64,000 bases of DNA from Empedobacter falsenii (lineage in GTDB: Bacteria > Bacteroidota > Bacteroidia > Flavobacteriales > Weeksellaceae). Under the pieces are notes generated by a model. The model was not told the DNA's origin. It was given only the letters and a program-made list of their open reading frames with translations, and searched no databases. Location: assembly GCF_013488205.1 (NCBI RefSeq), contig NZ_CP040908.1:1-64000 (forward strand), read 5' to 3'. Shown here in pieces: positions 42,171 through 50,186 of the stretch (within the stretch, counting starts at the first letter, position 1; every line of letters starts with the position of its first letter). The position numbers were made by a program, and so were the translations under genes.

Positions 42171-42203
42171 AAAAAAAACTGTTAGTTTTCTAACAGCTTT
42201 TTT
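42171..42203 (-). terminator. Terminator of the gpsA operon
   Basis: CTGTTAG-tttt-CTAACAG with an eight-base A run on its left gives a good minus-strand terminator just beyond the 137-aa gene. Confidence 0.8.
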
Positions 42204-42227
42204 GAAATTTTATAAAGTTTGATTTTA

Positions 42228-42641
42228 TTACAAATTACTCATTTTTTCTTCCACAACTTTTCGTTCTTGTGCAATTAAATTATCTTCTTCTGTTGGAAAT
42301 TGAAAAATTCCAGAATTGATGCTTTCAATGCGTTTCAAGACTTCGTAAGATGCTTTTGCTTTTACAGCATCTTCTCGATTTATATAAATGCGAATCGCTT
42401 TCATAAACGTCAAAATATTTTTCTTTTTCAATTCATCTGCCAACAAAAATTGATCGAGTTCTTCGTTTTCTTCCAATAAAGTCGACAAATTATTGTCATC
42501 AATTTTGTAATACGATTGTAACATTTGATTGAAAATAATCAAAAAACCTTCATCTGCATTTCCAACTTCTAACGAAATAATTCGAGCCAATGTTTTGTTT
42601 AATTCTTGAATATATTTTGAAATAAAATCTTGTTTAATCAT
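42228..42641 (-). CDS. Small helical cytoplasmic protein of unknown function (137 aa)
   Basis: The protein is acidic and almost entirely helical, beginning MIKQDFISKYIQELNKTLARI and including a repeat-like LLEENEELDQFLLADELKKK; it may resemble the DUF6483 group, which I cannot confirm. It starts one base after the gpsA stop codon and ends before a terminator, forming a two-gene operon. There is no signal peptide or membrane segment. The function is unknown. Confidence 0.7.
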   Translation of the reverse strand: MIKQDFISKYIQELNKTLARIISLEVGNADEGFLIIFNQMLQSYYKIDDNNLSTLLEENEELDQFLLADELKKKNILTFMKAIRIYINREDAVKAKASYEVLKRIESINSGIFQFPTEEDNLIAQERKVVEEKMSNL

Positions 42642-42642
42642 C

Positions 42643-43644
42643 TTAATCTAATTTTTTAGATAACTTTTCGAAAGTTTTTTTTGCGTTTTTATCTTCGTAT
42701 AAAATCTTATGAACAGCGTTGATAATTGGCGCTTTTATTTGGTATTGCTCGTTCATAATTGCCACACCTTTTGTCGCATAGTAACCTTCGGCAACCATAT
42801 TCATCTCCAAAATAGCAGATTTTACGGTGTAACCTTTTCCAATCATATTTCCGAACATTCGATTTCGTGAAAAGAACGAATATCCTGTTACCAACAAATC
42901 GCCTAAATAAGCCGAATCGTTAATTTTACGCTTCATAGGACTTGCAGTTTTTAAAATATGATTCATTTCTCGAATCGCATTACTCATCAAAACTGCTTGG
43001 AAATTATCTCCATAACCCAAACCATGCGCTATACCTGCTGCAATCGCGTAAATATTTTTCAATACCGCGCCAAATTCAGTTCCGTAAATATCGTTTGAAA
43101 GTTTTGTTTTGATAAAATCACAAGCCAAACAATCCGCAGCAATTTGTGCTTTGTTTTCGTCTTGCGCCGCAATTGTCAAATATGAAAGACGCTCCAAAGC
43201 TACTTCTTCAGCGTGACAAGGTCCACTTACAATTCCTAATTGTTCTTCTTTTACGTCGAATTTATCAAACAAATATTGTCCAACCAATTGATAATGATCT
43301 GGAATAATTCCTTTGATTGATGTCACTACAAATTTATCTGTCAACGGAACAGTTAATTTACTCAAACAATCGACAACGTAAATAGATGGCACAACCAAAA
43401 AGATGATATCCGAATTCATGACAACTTCGTTGATATCCGTTGAAATTTTAAGCTTTTCTGACTTAAATTCGACATCAGTTAAATAATTTGGATTGTGTCT
43501 ATTTCGCTCTAAATATCCTTTTACGTATTCATCTTTTACCCACCAGTTGAAAGTTTCAAGGTTTTTATTCAGCATTTTTGCAATCGCAGTTGCCCAGCTT
43601 CCATTCCCTATTAATCCAACTTTACGATTAGATAACTCTATCAT
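42643..43644 (-). CDS. gpsA: Glycerol-3-phosphate dehydrogenase (NAD(P)+)
   Basis: GpsA reduces dihydroxyacetone phosphate to sn-glycerol-3-phosphate for phospholipid synthesis. The 333-residue protein has the N-terminal Rossmann fingerprint GLIGNGSWATAIA, the SGPCHAEEVA block and the catalytic lysine in LKNIYAIAAGIAHGLGYG, with the usual C-terminal helical domain. It begins after a TAACTTTG box (43664-43671) and is followed one base later by the small helical-protein gene. Confidence 0.95.
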   Translation of the reverse strand: MIELSNRKVGLIGNGSWATAIAKMLNKNLETFNWWVKDEYVKGYLERNRHNPNYLTDVEFKSEKLKISTDINEVVMNSDIIFLVVPSIYVVDCLSKLTVPLTDKFVVTSIKGIIPDHYQLVGQYLFDKFDVKEEQLGIVSGPCHAEEVALERLSYLTIAAQDENKAQIAADCLACDFIKTKLSNDIYGTEFGAVLKNIYAIAAGIAHGLGYGDNFQAVLMSNAIREMNHILKTASPMKRKINDSAYLGDLLVTGYSFFSRNRMFGNMIGKGYTVKSAILEMNMVAEGYYATKGVAIMNEQYQIKAPIINAVHKILYEDKNAKKTFEKLSKKLD

Positions 43645-43663
43645 AATATATGTATTGAATAGA

Positions 43664-43671
43664 CAAAGTTA
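43664..43671 (-). promoter_or_regulatory. -7 element (TAACTTTG) of gpsA
   Basis: TAACTTTG on the minus strand, 20 bases before the ATG; -33 box not evident. Confidence 0.5.
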
Positions 43672-43740
43672 ATTAATTTGTAGCTTAGGTATTTTGAATT
43701 TTACGAAAAGAAACTCAATTTTGTAAAAATTTTAACGACT

Positions 43741-45159
43741 TTGTATAAAAAGCTTTTTAGTGAGACCATTATCTACGGTATTGGCTCTATATTGCCGAGG
43801 GTAATTATTTTAGCATTGAATTTTTTTATTATCAAGCAAGTTGATAATTCAGATTTTGCAATGTTTTCTCAATTATATTCTGCGGTTTCTTTCCTGAATG
43901 TCATTTTAACATTTGGTTTCGAGACTGCATTTTTCCGTTATGCAACCGAAGAAGGAATGTATCAAAAAGTGTTGAATACAGCTTTTTGGTTTATGGTGAT
44001 GAGTTCTACTGCAATGCTCGTTTTAGTTTTTCTTTTTTTACAACCTCTGGCAGATTCTGCAAATTATAGCGATCACCCAGAATATATTTTGTGGTTTGCG
44101 TGGATTGCTTTTTTTGATGCAATTTGTGTGATCCCTTTTGCAGTTCTACGTTTTAAAAATCGACCAATATTATATACAACAATTCGCGTAATTCAGAATG
44201 TTTTTCAAGCAGTTTTGACAATTGGTTTGTTGTATTATGTTTCGAAAGATTTTATGCTAGGTTTAGGTTTTGATAATGCGATTTCCTATCCTTTTATAGC
44301 GAATTTATTAGCGAGTATTTTAGGATTTGTATTATTAATAGGCGTTGTACGTCATGTTCAATTCAAATTTGATCAATCACTTTTCAAACAAATGTTTTTG
44401 TACGGTTATCCGATTATGATTGCTGGTTTGGGGTATATTTTAAATGAAAATTTCGATAAATTAGTTCAACGACAATTAATAGATCCAGCAGCAGCGGGTT
44501 CTTATGGTGCTTGTTACAAATTAGCAACATTAATGACGCTTTTCGTTACAGCTTATCGAATGGGAATAGAACCATTTTTCTTTAAAGTTGCCAAAAAAGG
44601 AGATGCAAAACAGACATACGCGAATATTTTGTTCTTTTTCAGTATCATTTGTAATATTGTAATTCTTGGAATTTTAGCAAATATTGACTGGATTAAGAAA
44701 ATATTTGTTCCAAATTCAACGTATTGGAATGCTTTAGATATTGTCCCAATTATTTTAATTGCGAATTTATTTTTCGGAATTTATTATAACCTTTCAACAT
44801 GGTACAAAGTAACGGATAGAACAAGTATCGGAACTATAATTTCATTGGTTGGTGGTGCGATTACTATTATTTTGAATGTTTTTTTATTGCCAAAATATGG
44901 TTTTATGGTTTCTGCCTGGACAACTTTATTGGCGTATGGTGTAATGATGGTGATTTCGTACATTTGGGGTCAGAAAGTTTATCCGATTCCGTATAAAGTC
45001 AATAAAATTGTACTTTACATGGGAATTGCAATTGCTTTAGCATGTACAAATTATTACATTCTCGATTCTAATTTGATTATTGGTAATCTGATTCTTATCG
45101 TGTACATTGCGTTTATTGCATTTGCGGAAAAAAATACACTTAAAAAACTAAGAAAATAA
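43741..45159 (+). CDS. Polysaccharide (O-antigen-like) flippase, MATE/Wzx superfamily
   Basis: A 472-residue inner-membrane protein with 12-14 hydrophobic segments, starting at TTG 43741 ([20 protein letters not shown]); the SxxIYGIGS..PR opening is characteristic of oligosaccharide flippases and no in-frame ATG fits before it. A short basic loop [18 protein letters not shown] matches the family's conserved mid-protein loop. It begins a plus-strand operon with dut, a sugar nucleotidyltransferase, DUF4292 and EnvC-like genes (spacing 2, 93, 6, -1 bases). It would flip a lipid-linked glycan; the substrate is unknown. Confidence 0.85.
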   Translation: MYKKLFSETIIYGIGSILPRVIILALNFFIIKQVDNSDFAMFSQLYSAVSFLNVILTFGFETAFFRYATEEGMYQKVLNTAFWFMVMSSTAMLVLVFLFLQPLADSANYSDHPEYILWFAWIAFFDAICVIPFAVLRFKNRPILYTTIRVIQNVFQAVLTIGLLYYVSKDFMLGLGFDNAISYPFIANLLASILGFVLLIGVVRHVQFKFDQSLFKQMFLYGYPIMIAGLGYILNENFDKLVQRQLIDPAAAGSYGACYKLATLMTLFVTAYRMGIEPFFFKVAKKGDAKQTYANILFFFSIICNIVILGILANIDWIKKIFVPNSTYWNALDIVPIILIANLFFGIYYNLSTWYKVTDRTSIGTIISLVGGAITIILNVFLLPKYGFMVSAWTTLLAYGVMMVISYIWGQKVYPIPYKVNKIVLYMGIAIALACTNYYILDSNLIIGNLILIVYIAFIAFAEKNTLKKLRK

Positions 45160-45161
45160 AG

Positions 45162-45596
45162 ATGAAAGTAAAAGTTATCAACATCTCGAAACACGCTTTA
45201 CCAGAATATAAAACAGCTTTATCGGCTGGAATGGATTTAACAGCTAACATTGATGCACCAATCGAATTAAAACCTTTGGAAAGAAGATTAATTCCAACAG
45301 GATTGAGCATCGAATTACCAGCAGGTTACGAAGCACAAGTTCGTCCTCGTAGTGGAATGGCGTTAAAATATGGTTTAACTTGTTTGAATTCTCCTGGAAC
45401 AATTGATGCAGATTATCGTGGAGAAATCGGTGTTATTTTAGCTAATGTTTCAAACGAAGCCGTTACAATCAACGATGGGGAGCGTATTGCACAATTAGTG
45501 ATCGCGAAACACGAAACGGTTGAGTGGGAAGAATCTAACGCTTTAAATGAAACTGAACGCGGAGCTGGAGGTTTCGGAAGTACAGGAAAACAATAA
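45162..45596 (+). CDS. dut: Deoxyuridine 5'-triphosphate nucleotidohydrolase
   Basis: dUTPase removes dUTP and supplies dUMP. The 144-residue trimeric-type enzyme shows all five motifs: [24 protein letters not shown] with the catalytic aspartate, ERIAQLV and the glycine-rich C-terminal [10 protein letters not shown]. It starts two bases after the flippase stop codon, so it is translationally coupled although its role is unrelated to envelope synthesis. Confidence 0.97.
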   Translation: MKVKVINISKHALPEYKTALSAGMDLTANIDAPIELKPLERRLIPTGLSIELPAGYEAQVRPRSGMALKYGLTCLNSPGTIDADYRGEIGVILANVSNEAVTINDGERIAQLVIAKHETVEWEESNALNETERGAGGFGSTGKQ

Positions 45597-45600
45597 TTTT

Positions 45601-45634
45601 TTTGTCATTCTGAGCTTGTCGAAGAATCTAAAAA
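45601..45634. repeat. REP-like short palindrome (CTGAG...TCGAAGAAT type)
   Basis: ATTCTgAGCTTGTCGaAGAAT is an imperfect palindrome inside the dut-nucleotidyltransferase gap. This is a very common dispersed sequence in flavobacterial genomes; a relative lies at 54616. Confidence 0.6.
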
Positions 45635-45689
45635 AGAAGTAATTCAATTATAAAATATCAATCTAACAAAAAATATTTTTAGAAATAAA

Positions 45690-46712
45690 ATGAAAATTAT
45701 TATCCCAATGGCAGGACGTGGTTCACGTTTACGCCCTCATACATTAACAACACCAAAACCATTAATTCCAATTGCAGGAAAACCAATCGTGCATCGTTTG
45801 GTAGAAGATATTGCGAAGGTTTGTTCAGAAAAAATTGACGAAATTGCTTTTGTAATTGGTGATTTTGGAGCTGAGGTTGAAGCTGATTTAATTGCAATTG
45901 CAGAAAAATTAGGAGCAAAAGGAACAATTTGTCATCAATTGGAGCCGCTTGGAACAGCGCATTCTATTTGGATGGCAAAAGAAGCTTTGGATGGACCAAC
46001 GGTTGTGGCGTATGCAGACACATTATTTCGTGCAGATTTCAAATTAGATATGGAATCGGATGGCGTTGTTTGGGTAAAACAGGTCGATAATCCTTCGGCT
46101 TTTGGCGTTGTGAAATTAGATGATAACAGTGTTATTACAGATTTCGTTGAAAAACCAAAAGAATTTGTTTCGGATTTGGCGATTATTGGGATTTACTTTT
46201 TCCGTGATGGACAAAAGTTATATAAAGAAATTGAATATTTATTAGAAAATGATATTCAAAAAGGTGGAGAATATCAATTGACAGATGCATTAGAAAATAT
46301 GCGTGCTGCAGGTGATAAATTTACGCTTGGAAAAGTGGACGAATGGATGGATTGTGGTAATAAAGCGGTTACAGTTGACACCAATACACGTGTGTTGAAT
46401 CTGGATAAAGAAGATTTCAAAACGATTCATTCTTCTGCAAAAATTGACAATTCATTAATCATTGAACCATGTTTTATTGGAGAAAATGTCGTGATTAAAA
46501 ATTCGAATATCGGACCTTTTGTTTCATTAGGAAATGGAACGGTTGTTGAAAACTCGAATATTGATAACAGTTTGATTCAAGAAAATTCAATCATCAGTAA
46601 TGCAAATCTTACAGATACAATGATCGGAAACAATGCCAAATATTATGGTGTTTCGCGTAGTATTAGTTTAGGAGATTACTCCGAATTGGACTTCAAATCA
46701 TACGAAGCTTAA
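45690..46712 (+). CDS. Sugar-phosphate nucleotidyltransferase (glucose-1-phosphate thymidylyltransferase-like)
   Basis: The 340-residue enzyme transfers a nucleotide to a sugar 1-phosphate for glycan synthesis. The N-terminal Rossmann-like domain opens with PMAGRGSRLRPHTLTTPKPL (signature GxGxRLxPxT...KP), has YADTLF and VEKPKEF, and is followed after about residue 240 by a left-handed beta-helix of hexapeptide repeats (IDNSLI, GENVVI, NSNIDNSLI). It is the third gene of the flippase operon and fits surface-polysaccharide synthesis. Nucleotide and sugar cannot be decided. Confidence 0.85.
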   Translation: MKIIIPMAGRGSRLRPHTLTTPKPLIPIAGKPIVHRLVEDIAKVCSEKIDEIAFVIGDFGAEVEADLIAIAEKLGAKGTICHQLEPLGTAHSIWMAKEALDGPTVVAYADTLFRADFKLDMESDGVVWVKQVDNPSAFGVVKLDDNSVITDFVEKPKEFVSDLAIIGIYFFRDGQKLYKEIEYLLENDIQKGGEYQLTDALENMRAAGDKFTLGKVDEWMDCGNKAVTVDTNTRVLNLDKEDFKTIHSSAKIDNSLIIEPCFIGENVVIKNSNIGPFVSLGNGTVVENSNIDNSLIQENSIISNANLTDTMIGNNAKYYGVSRSISLGDYSELDFKSYEA

Positions 46713-46718
46713 AAAATT

Positions 46719-47507
46719 ATGATCAAAAAATTAACGTATATCTTTTGTTTAGGAGTTCTTGCAACAGCTTGTAACACTCAGAAAGTGGCAAAAGTAGATA
46801 AAGATAATACAGAAGTTGTTTCGGCTTCTTCAAAAATTATTCAGCAAACCTTATCAAAAAAATCATCATTCAAAGATTTGACGATTAAGGCAAAAGTTTC
46901 AGCAGATTTGGGAGATGTAAATGCTACAATTGCTGTGGAAAATGGACAAAAGATATGGGTTAATGCAACAAAATTTGGATTTACAGGTGCTCGCGCATTG
47001 ATTACGCCTGATGGTTTTTCAGCTTTTGAAAAGTTAGGTGGAACATATTATGAAGGAGATTTTTCTATTGCAAATAAATTATTGAAAGTTGATTTTGTCG
47101 ATTATCAAAAATTACAAAATTTGATGTTAGGAAAAGTTTTCGTTGATCTAAATCCTACAGATTATACAGCTACTTTTACAGATAATCAATATACGATTAC
47201 ATATAATAAAAATCAAGCGATTGCGACTTCTCCAAAAGAAGGCGAATATATACAAACATATGTTTTTGATAATGGTTTCCGATTGAAAGAAGCACATCTG
47301 AAAGATCCAAAACGAAAAATGGAAGTTGATTTGGCTTACGACAATTGGGTAAAAGCTGGAGCAGAGGAATTTCCGAAAAATGTTAAAATTATTATAAAAG
47401 AGAAAAAAACGCGTCAAATAGACTTGGAATATAATAGTTTTACGTTTCAGGAAACGAACACACCGTTCTCAATTCCAGATGGGTATAAGAAAAAAGAAAT
47501 AAAATAA
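46719..47507 (+). CDS. DUF4292 lipoprotein
   Basis: The 262-residue precursor has a lipobox ATAC (about C18). The mature protein is beta-rich with VSADLGDVNATIAVENG, FGFTGARALITPDGFSAFEKL and a long hydrophobic/aromatic alternation typical of DUF4292, a Bacteroidota lipoprotein family with a LolA/LolB-like fold, suggesting lipid or lipoprotein handling at the outer membrane. It follows the nucleotidyltransferase gene by six bases and overlaps the EnvC-like gene start by one base (TAATG). Confidence 0.8.
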   Translation: MIKKLTYIFCLGVLATACNTQKVAKVDKDNTEVVSASSKIIQQTLSKKSSFKDLTIKAKVSADLGDVNATIAVENGQKIWVNATKFGFTGARALITPDGFSAFEKLGGTYYEGDFSIANKLLKVDFVDYQKLQNLMLGKVFVDLNPTDYTATFTDNQYTITYNKNQAIATSPKEGEYIQTYVFDNGFRLKEAHLKDPKRKMEVDLAYDNWVKAGAEEFPKNVKIIIKEKKTRQIDLEYNSFTFQETNTPFSIPDGYKKKEIK

Positions 47508-49174
47508 TGAAGTTTGTTTTATCAACTGTACTTTTAACGTTGTCATTATCAGTGTTTGCGCAGGTTCCGTACAATAAAGCGAACTTACAAAAACAGAATG
47601 CTCAGCTTAAAAAAGAGATTATAAACTTAAACAAACAACTCGAGGTTAATAAGCAAAATTCGAAGTTAAATGTTGATTTTGTGCAGAATTTGACGAAAAA
47701 AATTCAGGTACAAACAAAATTAGTTAACAACTTATCGAAAGAAAAACGCTTTATCGAGGACGAAATTTATTTAACTCAATTAGAGATTAATAAACTTTCG
47801 CGCGAGTTGGTTGAGCTAAAAAAAGACTACAAACAGGTTTTGGTTCGAGCATATAAGAACAAATCTGTTGAAAATAAATTACTTTTTGTGCTTTCTTCTA
47901 AAAGTTTGGGAGAAGCATATCGTCGTATCAAATATTTAGAAAAATATTCGGCTTTTCAATTAGGACAAGCAAATGAAATTATCGGTAAACAAACTGATAT
48001 TCAGACGAAAAAAGCAAAAAAAGAAAAAGCGAAAGACGAAAAAGAAAAAGTACTTTCTCAGCAAACTTTGTTTAGTCAAAATCTTGAAAAAGAACGATTA
48101 ACAAAAGAGAAAGCGGTCGAAGAATTCCGTAAAAACGAAGGTGTTATTGCTGCTGAAATTAATGCAAAAGAAGCACAACAACGTCAAATTGATGCACAGA
48201 TTAAAGCAATTATTGAAGAAGAGATTCGACAAGCAAAGATTCGTGCAGAAAAAGATTTAAAAGATTGGAACGAAGCTAAACGAGGAAATACAATTGCATC
48301 TTATAATGAGTATTTAAGAGATAACCCAAAAGGAGATTATGCGAAATCAGCTCGTACAGCTATTTTAAGAATTGAGAATGATGCCAAAGCATGGAATATT
48401 GCACGTTCAGCGCATACAAAACAAGCGTATCAATCTTATTTAAATCATCATCCAACAGGAAGTTTCGTATCTACAGCAAAAACAGAAGTTGCTAAATTTG
48501 AACAATTAGAACGCGAAGCTGAAGCAGAACGTCAACGTATCATTGCACAACGTAAAGCAGAAGAGGAAGCTCGTTTGAAAGCTCAAAAAGAAGAAGATGC
48601 TCGTAAAATTGCAGCAGCTAAAGCTGAAGCTGAGCGTAAAGCGAAGATAGAAGCTGAGCAGAAAGTTGTTGTAAAAGTGCCAGAAAAAGAACGTGTTGTA
48701 AAAGTAGATGCAGTAAAACCAGCTGAGACTTTTGCAGAACGTCCAGATTCTGAAGGTATTTCGGGAGAATTCTCATCAAACAAAGGTCGTCTACCTTGGC
48801 CTGTTGATAAAGGAACGGTTGTAAGTAGATTTGGAGCTAATTCTCACCCAGTTTTATCTAATATTACAACGCAAAATAGTGGTGTTGATATTTCAACTTA
48901 TCGTGGAGCACATGCACGTGCTGTTTACGAAGGAACTGTTCAAGCTGTAATGAGTGTATCTGGAAATGGTAAGTCTGTATTGGTAAGACATGGTTCGTAT
49001 TATTCAGTTTATACAAACTTATCAAGTGTAAGTGTTTCGAAAGGTGATGATGTAAAACGTGGTCAGTCTTTAGGAATTATCTATACAAGTGGAGATGGAG
49101 AAACAATCATGAATTTCCAAGTTTGGAGCGGAACAACAAAACAAAATCCTGCTTCTTGGGTAGCGGGAATGTAA
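47507..49174 (+). CDS. EnvC-like murein hydrolase activator with degenerate LytM domain
   Basis: The 555-residue exported protein (signal to about 18, FAQ) has a long coiled coil (about 20-250), two WN.A...T..SY..YL...P.G repeats (about 253-330), an Ala/Glu/Lys helix (330-395) and a C-terminal M23/LytM-like domain (420-555). The residues that bind zinc in active M23 enzymes are replaced: the H of HxxxD is N457 (D461 kept), the catalytic loop H is N504, and HxH is I534/N536. As with EnvC, it should activate amidases rather than cut peptidoglycan itself. It shares one base with the DUF4292 gene and precedes tatA. Confidence 0.88.
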   Translation: MKFVLSTVLLTLSLSVFAQVPYNKANLQKQNAQLKKEIINLNKQLEVNKQNSKLNVDFVQNLTKKIQVQTKLVNNLSKEKRFIEDEIYLTQLEINKLSRELVELKKDYKQVLVRAYKNKSVENKLLFVLSSKSLGEAYRRIKYLEKYSAFQLGQANEIIGKQTDIQTKKAKKEKAKDEKEKVLSQQTLFSQNLEKERLTKEKAVEEFRKNEGVIAAEINAKEAQQRQIDAQIKAIIEEEIRQAKIRAEKDLKDWNEAKRGNTIASYNEYLRDNPKGDYAKSARTAILRIENDAKAWNIARSAHTKQAYQSYLNHHPTGSFVSTAKTEVAKFEQLEREAEAERQRIIAQRKAEEEARLKAQKEEDARKIAAAKAEAERKAKIEAEQKVVVKVPEKERVVKVDAVKPAETFAERPDSEGISGEFSSNKGRLPWPVDKGTVVSRFGANSHPVLSNITTQNSGVDISTYRGAHARAVYEGTVQAVMSVSGNGKSVLVRHGSYYSVYTNLSSVSVSKGDDVKRGQSLGIIYTSGDGETIMNFQVWSGTTKQNPASWVAGM

Positions 49175-49185
49175 TAAATTAATTA

Positions 49186-49193
49186 TATATTTG
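49186..49193 (+). promoter_or_regulatory. -7 element (TATATTTG) of tatA
   Basis: TATATTTG lies 18 bases before the tatA ATG, so tatA may have a promoter of its own besides readthrough from the upstream operon; the nearest TTG is 27 bases upstream. Confidence 0.45.
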
Positions 49194-49211
49194 CATTAAA
49201 ATCAATTCAGT

Positions 49212-49394
49212 ATGGGATTAGGAGGTAAAGAATGGATCGTAATCGTACTTGTTGTGTTATTATTATTCGGAGGAAAGAAAATTCCTGAATTAATGAAAGG
49301 ATTAGGTTCTGGATTAAACGAATTCAAGAAAGCAACAAAAGATGATAACAAATCAGAAGCTACTGAAAGTACTTCTGACAAAAAAGAAAATTAA
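49212..49394 (+). CDS. tatA: Twin-arginine translocase subunit TatA/TatE
   Basis: The 60-residue protein has the classic TatA form: a short N-terminal transmembrane helix ([20 protein letters not shown]), the FGxKxxP hinge (FGGKKIPEL), an amphipathic helix ([14 protein letters not shown]) and an acidic, Lys-rich tail. It forms the pore-related part of the Tat export system for folded proteins with a TatC encoded elsewhere. It ends the envelope gene cluster and is followed by a strong terminator. A TatB role cannot be excluded. Confidence 0.93.
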   Translation: MGLGGKEWIVIVLVVLLLFGGKKIPELMKGLGSGLNEFKKATKDDNKSEATESTSDKKEN

Positions 49395-49418
49395 AATATA
49401 TTTTTAATTAGATAATAG

Positions 49419-49458
49419 AGCATTGTAGTTGCGTATACAATTACAATGCTTTTATTTT
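49419..49458 (+). terminator. Terminator after tatA
   Basis: AGCATTGTAGTTG and CAATTACAATGCT give a 13-bp stem (one wobble) followed by TTTATTTT. Confidence 0.8.
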
Positions 49459-49475
49459 ATAAACTAAAACAAAAC

Positions 49476-50087
49476 ATGAAATTCACAGATAAAGCTTGGT
49501 CTATTTTTAATCAAAGTATCAATGATTATCACAAATATGATGATGTAAATCGTCAAATCGAAAATCCATATAGCGAAGAAGATTTAATCGCTCATTTATT
49601 GTACAAAAAAAATTGGATTGATACAGTTCAATGGCATTTAGAAGATATTATTCGTGATCCACAAATTGATCCAGTAGAAGCATTAAGCTTAAAACGTTGG
49701 ATTGATAAATCAAACCAAGAACGTACAGATATGGTAGAATATGTGGATAGCTGGTTTTTACAACAATATGCGAATGTAGAAGTAAAAGCAGATGCAACTT
49801 ACAATACAGAATCTCCTGCGTGGGCTGTAGACCGTTTTTCTATTTTATCGCTTAAGGTTTATCACATGAAACAAGAGGTAGAACGTGAGGATGCAACACC
49901 GGAGCATAAAGCAGCTTGTCAAGTGAAATTAGATGTTTTGAATCAACAACATCAAGATTTATCAACAGCGATTGAAGAATTGTTGGCTGATTTTGAAGCA
50001 GGTAAAAAATACATGAAAGTGTATAAACAAATGAAAATGTATAATGACGAGGATTTGAATCCAGTTCTTTATGCAAACAAGAAATAA
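49476..50087 (+). CDS. DUF4254 protein
   Basis: A 203-residue, all-helical cytoplasmic protein of the Bacteroidota family DUF4254 (DLIAHLLYKKNWIDTVQWHLED; LKRWIDKSNQERTDMVEYVD; ILSLKVYHMK). ATG 49476 (MKFTDKAWSIFNQS) is chosen; the frame extends ten codons upstream but there overlaps the tatA terminator. In other flavobacteria the family is often found near glycosyltransferase genes, which hints at cell-surface sugar metabolism; the activity is unknown. Confidence 0.8.
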   Translation: MKFTDKAWSIFNQSINDYHKYDDVNRQIENPYSEEDLIAHLLYKKNWIDTVQWHLEDIIRDPQIDPVEALSLKRWIDKSNQERTDMVEYVDSWFLQQYANVEVKADATYNTESPAWAVDRFSILSLKVYHMKQEVEREDATPEHKAACQVKLDVLNQQHQDLSTAIEELLADFEAGKKYMKVYKQMKMYNDEDLNPVLYANKK

Positions 50088-50113
50088 TTTTCAGAAAAAT
50101 TAATAAAATATAG

Positions 50114-50143
50114 AAAACTCATCTTTTTTGGATGAGTTTTTTT
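50114..50143 (+). terminator. Terminator after the DUF4254 gene
   Basis: AACTCATC and GATGAGTT form an 8-bp stem around a T/G loop, followed by seven T. Confidence 0.8.
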
Positions 50144-50186
50144 ATTGCGTACAAATATGTTAATTTCATCTAATCAAAACATTAGA

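Noticed and set aside
45700-45927. Leu/Gln-rich antisense frame in the nucleotidyltransferase gene
   Set aside because: Low-complexity reflection of the plus-strand gene.
49446-49475. Ten-codon N-terminal extension of the DUF4254 protein
   Set aside because: It overlaps the tatA terminator; MKFTDKAW is the better start.
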